Of a DNA stretch of 17,119 nt, positions 15,095 to 17,119 are shown piece by piece (within the stretch, counting starts at the first letter, position 1; every line of letters starts with the position of its first letter). The notes beneath the pieces are model-generated. The model was given only the letters and a program-made list of their open reading frames with translations. It did no database searches and had not been told where the DNA came from. Origin of the DNA: Akkermansiaceae bacterium (GTDB lineage: Bacteria > Verrucomicrobiota > Verrucomicrobiia > Verrucomicrobiales > Akkermansiaceae); NCBI GenBank assembly GCA_023301645.1, contig JALZUH010000142.1:1-17119 (forward strand), in the 5' to 3' direction. The translations under genes and the position numbers were made by a program.

Positions 15095-16864
15095 TTATCT
15101 TACCGTTAAGGTGATGGGATCACTCAGTGTTCCTTCACCGACCCAGCGCTGTCCTACGCGTTCAAAGTTGAGCTTTTCATTCCCGCGATAGACTCCAGAT
15201 GATGAGCTTACTGGGTGCTTTGCTAGCGGTAGTGAGAGCTCGTAGGGTATCTTTTTTGTTGAGGAGATGGTGATTTCAAATGTATCTTTGTTTTCCCAGC
15301 TTACGTTAATAGATCCATTAGGTGTGGGGACTTTTCCTTTAGCGTATGTGAGGCCATTGGTTGATGGTTTGATATTCACTTTCTGCCAGCCGGCAGTAGC
15401 AGCTTCTACACCTAAAATGAATCGCGGCAAGATGTTAGCTGGGGCGGCTCCCCATGCATGATTCCAGTCTTGGTTGGGCTTGTATTTCATATCCCACGCT
15501 TCCCACGTGATGGTGGCTCCACTCTCCACCATATGTCGCCAGCTGCGATCGGACTTGGCTGTGATGAGATCAATCGCTTTTTGGTCAGCGCCATTCTGAT
15601 AGAGGGCTTCGAGTAGGTATTGGGCTGCGTATACTGAGCAGTCCATATTTCGTTGTTTGAGCAGCTCTGTTACGTCCTGTCTGTATTCATCGGGGACAAG
15701 CCCGAGTGCCAGCGGAAACAAGTTAGCATGGATGGATTGGTGCTCTGTGGAGGCACCATCGGTGTAGCCTTTGAGTTTGCTCGAATAGAACGCTTGGTTA
15801 AATGACTTTTTACTTTGGTCGGCCTGCTTGAGCCAGCGGGCACCGTCGCTTTTCTCTCCTAGAGCATAGGCTAGTTCAGAGAGCATGTAGAGTGAACGAA
15901 TGTGAAATGCATTCGTAACGGTATTAAATGAGGTAAAGATGTAGCCGTCGCGTTCTTGTTTCGGCCAGTCAACAATGTCATTTCTGCTGATATCCTGCGC
16001 GGTGCTGACGATCAGACCGTCATCGTTGAGCTTATTGAGAAATAGCTTACTCTTTAGCTCTGGGTATTTCTTGGCAATCCATGCCTTGTCACCTGTATGC
16101 ATCCATTCTGCATGTGCCATGAATATCATGTGAGAGGCCCATTCTGTCGGCCATGTCGGATACTTCATCAGGTAATCGTAGCTATCACGCGCCATTTCAA
16201 TATCTTGATCTAGGTAGTAGTGACTGAGTTGGTTGAGGTATGCATCTGCCTCGTAGGGTATTCTTTCGCGGTCTCCGTCTACATAGATACCCGCAAATGT
16301 GGTCGCTTTAATGGAGTCCTTACAGAGCTTCCAGACTTGGTTGAGCATGTCGTCGGATGATTCGAAGGATGATGATTTATCATTCCACGCACTTAAATAT
16401 GCGCTTTGTCGTATGATGTTCTCTGGTTTTAATTCACCTTTCCAGCCTTCTATTTCTACCCAGCGAAAGGGTAACACGACCCCCCATTCTTTGGGTGTGA
16501 GCACGGCATTGACCGATACGTTGGTATTGCGGCGATTTGCCGTTGGTGTAGCCATGTGGCTATGGTGATCGTTGATCTGTAGCGTGGTCTTCTGGTATCG
16601 AACGGTTCCTGGTGGCGTGCGATTGATTCGCCCATTTTGGAAAGCTTCACCAAAGTGGATGGTGATGTTTTGCTGCTGATCTTTGTCTGATTTGATACGT
16701 AAGTTTCCAAATGTTACCTTTCCGAAATCGACGAGATGAGTTCGCTCGTCAAGGCGCTCGATTTTAACTGCGAGCTCATCGACTAGCTCTACTGGCGCAG
16801 AGTGTAGCTGGCTATAGCTTGTGATAGCTACGAGGAGGATTTGTATGAATGTTTGTTTATTCAT
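15095..16864 (-). CDS. Exported GH78-like alpha-L-rhamnosidase candidate
   Basis: The 589-residue protein has a signal peptide (MNKQTFIQILLVAITSYSQLHSA, cleavage near 23), a beta domain (about 30-160) and an (alpha/alpha)6 barrel (about 165-495), followed by a C-terminal beta domain (to 589). In the barrel, YVDGDRERIPYEADAYLNQL (194-213) matches the catalytic segment of GH78 rhamnosidases, with E200 a candidate general acid and D198/D207 nearby; TITWEAWD (451-458, E455) and NHAWGAAP (468-475) match the second acidic segment. Family members remove terminal alpha-L-rhamnose from plant or algal polysaccharides and glycosides. The substrate is not shown here, and other family members act on related linkages. 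A sulfatase gene starts divergently 124 bases away. The start has no Shine-Dalgarno sequence. Confidence 0.85.
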   Translation of the reverse strand: MNKQTFIQILLVAITSYSQLHSAPVELVDELAVKIERLDERTHLVDFGKVTFGNLRIKSDKDQQQNITIHFGEAFQNGRINRTPPGTVRYQKTTLQINDHHSHMATPTANRRNTNVSVNAVLTPKEWGVVLPFRWVEIEGWKGELKPENIIRQSAYLSAWNDKSSSFESSDDMLNQVWKLCKDSIKATTFAGIYVDGDRERIPYEADAYLNQLSHYYLDQDIEMARDSYDYLMKYPTWPTEWASHMIFMAHAEWMHTGDKAWIAKKYPELKSKLFLNKLNDDGLIVSTAQDISRNDIVDWPKQERDGYIFTSFNTVTNAFHIRSLYMLSELAYALGEKSDGARWLKQADQSKKSFNQAFYSSKLKGYTDGASTEHQSIHANLFPLALGLVPDEYRQDVTELLKQRNMDCSVYAAQYLLEALYQNGADQKAIDLITAKSDRSWRHMVESGATITWEAWDMKYKPNQDWNHAWGAAPANILPRFILGVEAATAGWQKVNIKPSTNGLTYAKGKVPTPNGSINVSWENKDTFEITISSTKKIPYELSLPLAKHPVSSSSGVYRGNEKLNFERVGQRWVGEGTLSDPITLTVR

Positions 16865-16988
16865 GGTTCATTTATAGACGCACTATCAGGACTACATCCT
16901 TAGAATAAAGCATATTCACAATTTTAAGATGGTGACATCTGGGGTCATGGTGATGACAATCAACACTATGATAAGTGGTTCAAGTTTA
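16865..16988. promoter_or_regulatory. Divergent promoter region, GH78-like gene and sulfatase
   Basis: These 124 bases separate two divergently transcribed exported-enzyme genes and must contain both promoters, which suggests shared control. The segment 16895-16930 is A/T-rich. I could not pick out a convincing -35/-10 pair or an operator by eye. Confidence 0.4.
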
Positions 16989-17119
16989 ATGAAAAAACAG
17001 TCCTTACTGTGTGGTGCTATGCTACTGGCCTCGCAGTTACCGATGGCTGCTGCTGAGCAAAAGCCCAATGTCGTCATTATCTATGGTGATGATGTCGGCT
17101 ATGGCGATGTCGGGGCTTA
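16989..17119 (+). CDS. Sulfatase (3' end beyond the window)
   Basis: Only the first 43 residues are present. A signal peptide (MKKQSLLCGAMLLASQLPMA, ending near AAA-E) is followed by KPNVVIIYGDDVGYGDVGA, the invariant opening of formylglycine-dependent sulfatases; D34 and D35 are the calcium-binding pair. The Cys/Ser modification motif lies beyond the window. The ATG at 16989 gives the best signal peptide; in-frame ATGs at 16929, 16947, 16953 and 16968 would put a poor extension before it. Sulfatases of this class are very numerous in marine Verrucomicrobia and remove sulfate from algal polysaccharides. The neighbouring glycosidase gene supports that use here. Confidence 0.9.
   Translation, partial: MKKQSLLCGAMLLASQLPMAAAEQKPNVVIIYGDDVGYGDVGA

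Overview
The window reads as chromosomal DNA of a Gram-negative, probably marine or aquatic member of the Verrucomicrobiota (inference). The clues are a multiheme cytochrome fused to HEAT/TPR repeats, a UnbV/ASPIC-type FG-GAP protein, a GH78-type glycosidase beside a secreted sulfatase, a Pur-alpha-like mini-protein, and the near absence of Shine-Dalgarno sequences. No tRNA, rRNA, CRISPR array, insertion sequence, integrase or phage gene is visible.

Layout. (1) 1-1779: 3' part of a gene for a seven-heme (visible part) c-type cytochrome with HEAT and TPR repeats, cut by the window edge. (2) 1889-3161, minus strand: mscL with a terminator, then an unrecognised membrane-anchored coiled-coil protein. 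(3) 3381-4295: a YycJ/WalJ-type metallo-beta-lactamase-fold hydrolase. (4) 4472-7857: the conserved block rpmH - rnpA - yidD - yidC (ribosomal protein L34, RNase P protein, two membrane-insertion factors). Here rpmH has its own promoter candidate and a perfect terminator, so it is separated from rnpA-yidD-yidC; a second terminator follows yidC. (5) 8031-9875: a divergent YacL-like PIN/TRAM membrane protein, a YbgC/FadM-type thioesterase and a single-repeat Pur-alpha-like nucleic-acid-binding protein. (6) 10227-12137: ribD (riboflavin synthesis) and a PspA/IM30-like membrane-stress protein. (7) 12193-13286, minus strand: two small polytopic membrane proteins of unknown function, one with an internal two-fold CP...PxCY repeat. 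(8) 13351-17119: a membrane-anchored seven-repeat FG-GAP/ASPIC protein, an exported GH78-like alpha-L-rhamnosidase candidate and, divergently, the start of an exported sulfatase. The last two suggest use of sulfated, rhamnose- or deoxysugar-containing polysaccharides.

Most of the window is housekeeping. The less ordinary items are the HEAT/TPR-fused multiheme cytochrome, the C-terminally extended L34, the YacL homologue with a changed PIN core, the mini Pur-alpha protein, the two-fold cysteine-motif membrane protein, and the consistent lack of Shine-Dalgarno sequences. I found no clear evidence for a wholly new multi-gene system.
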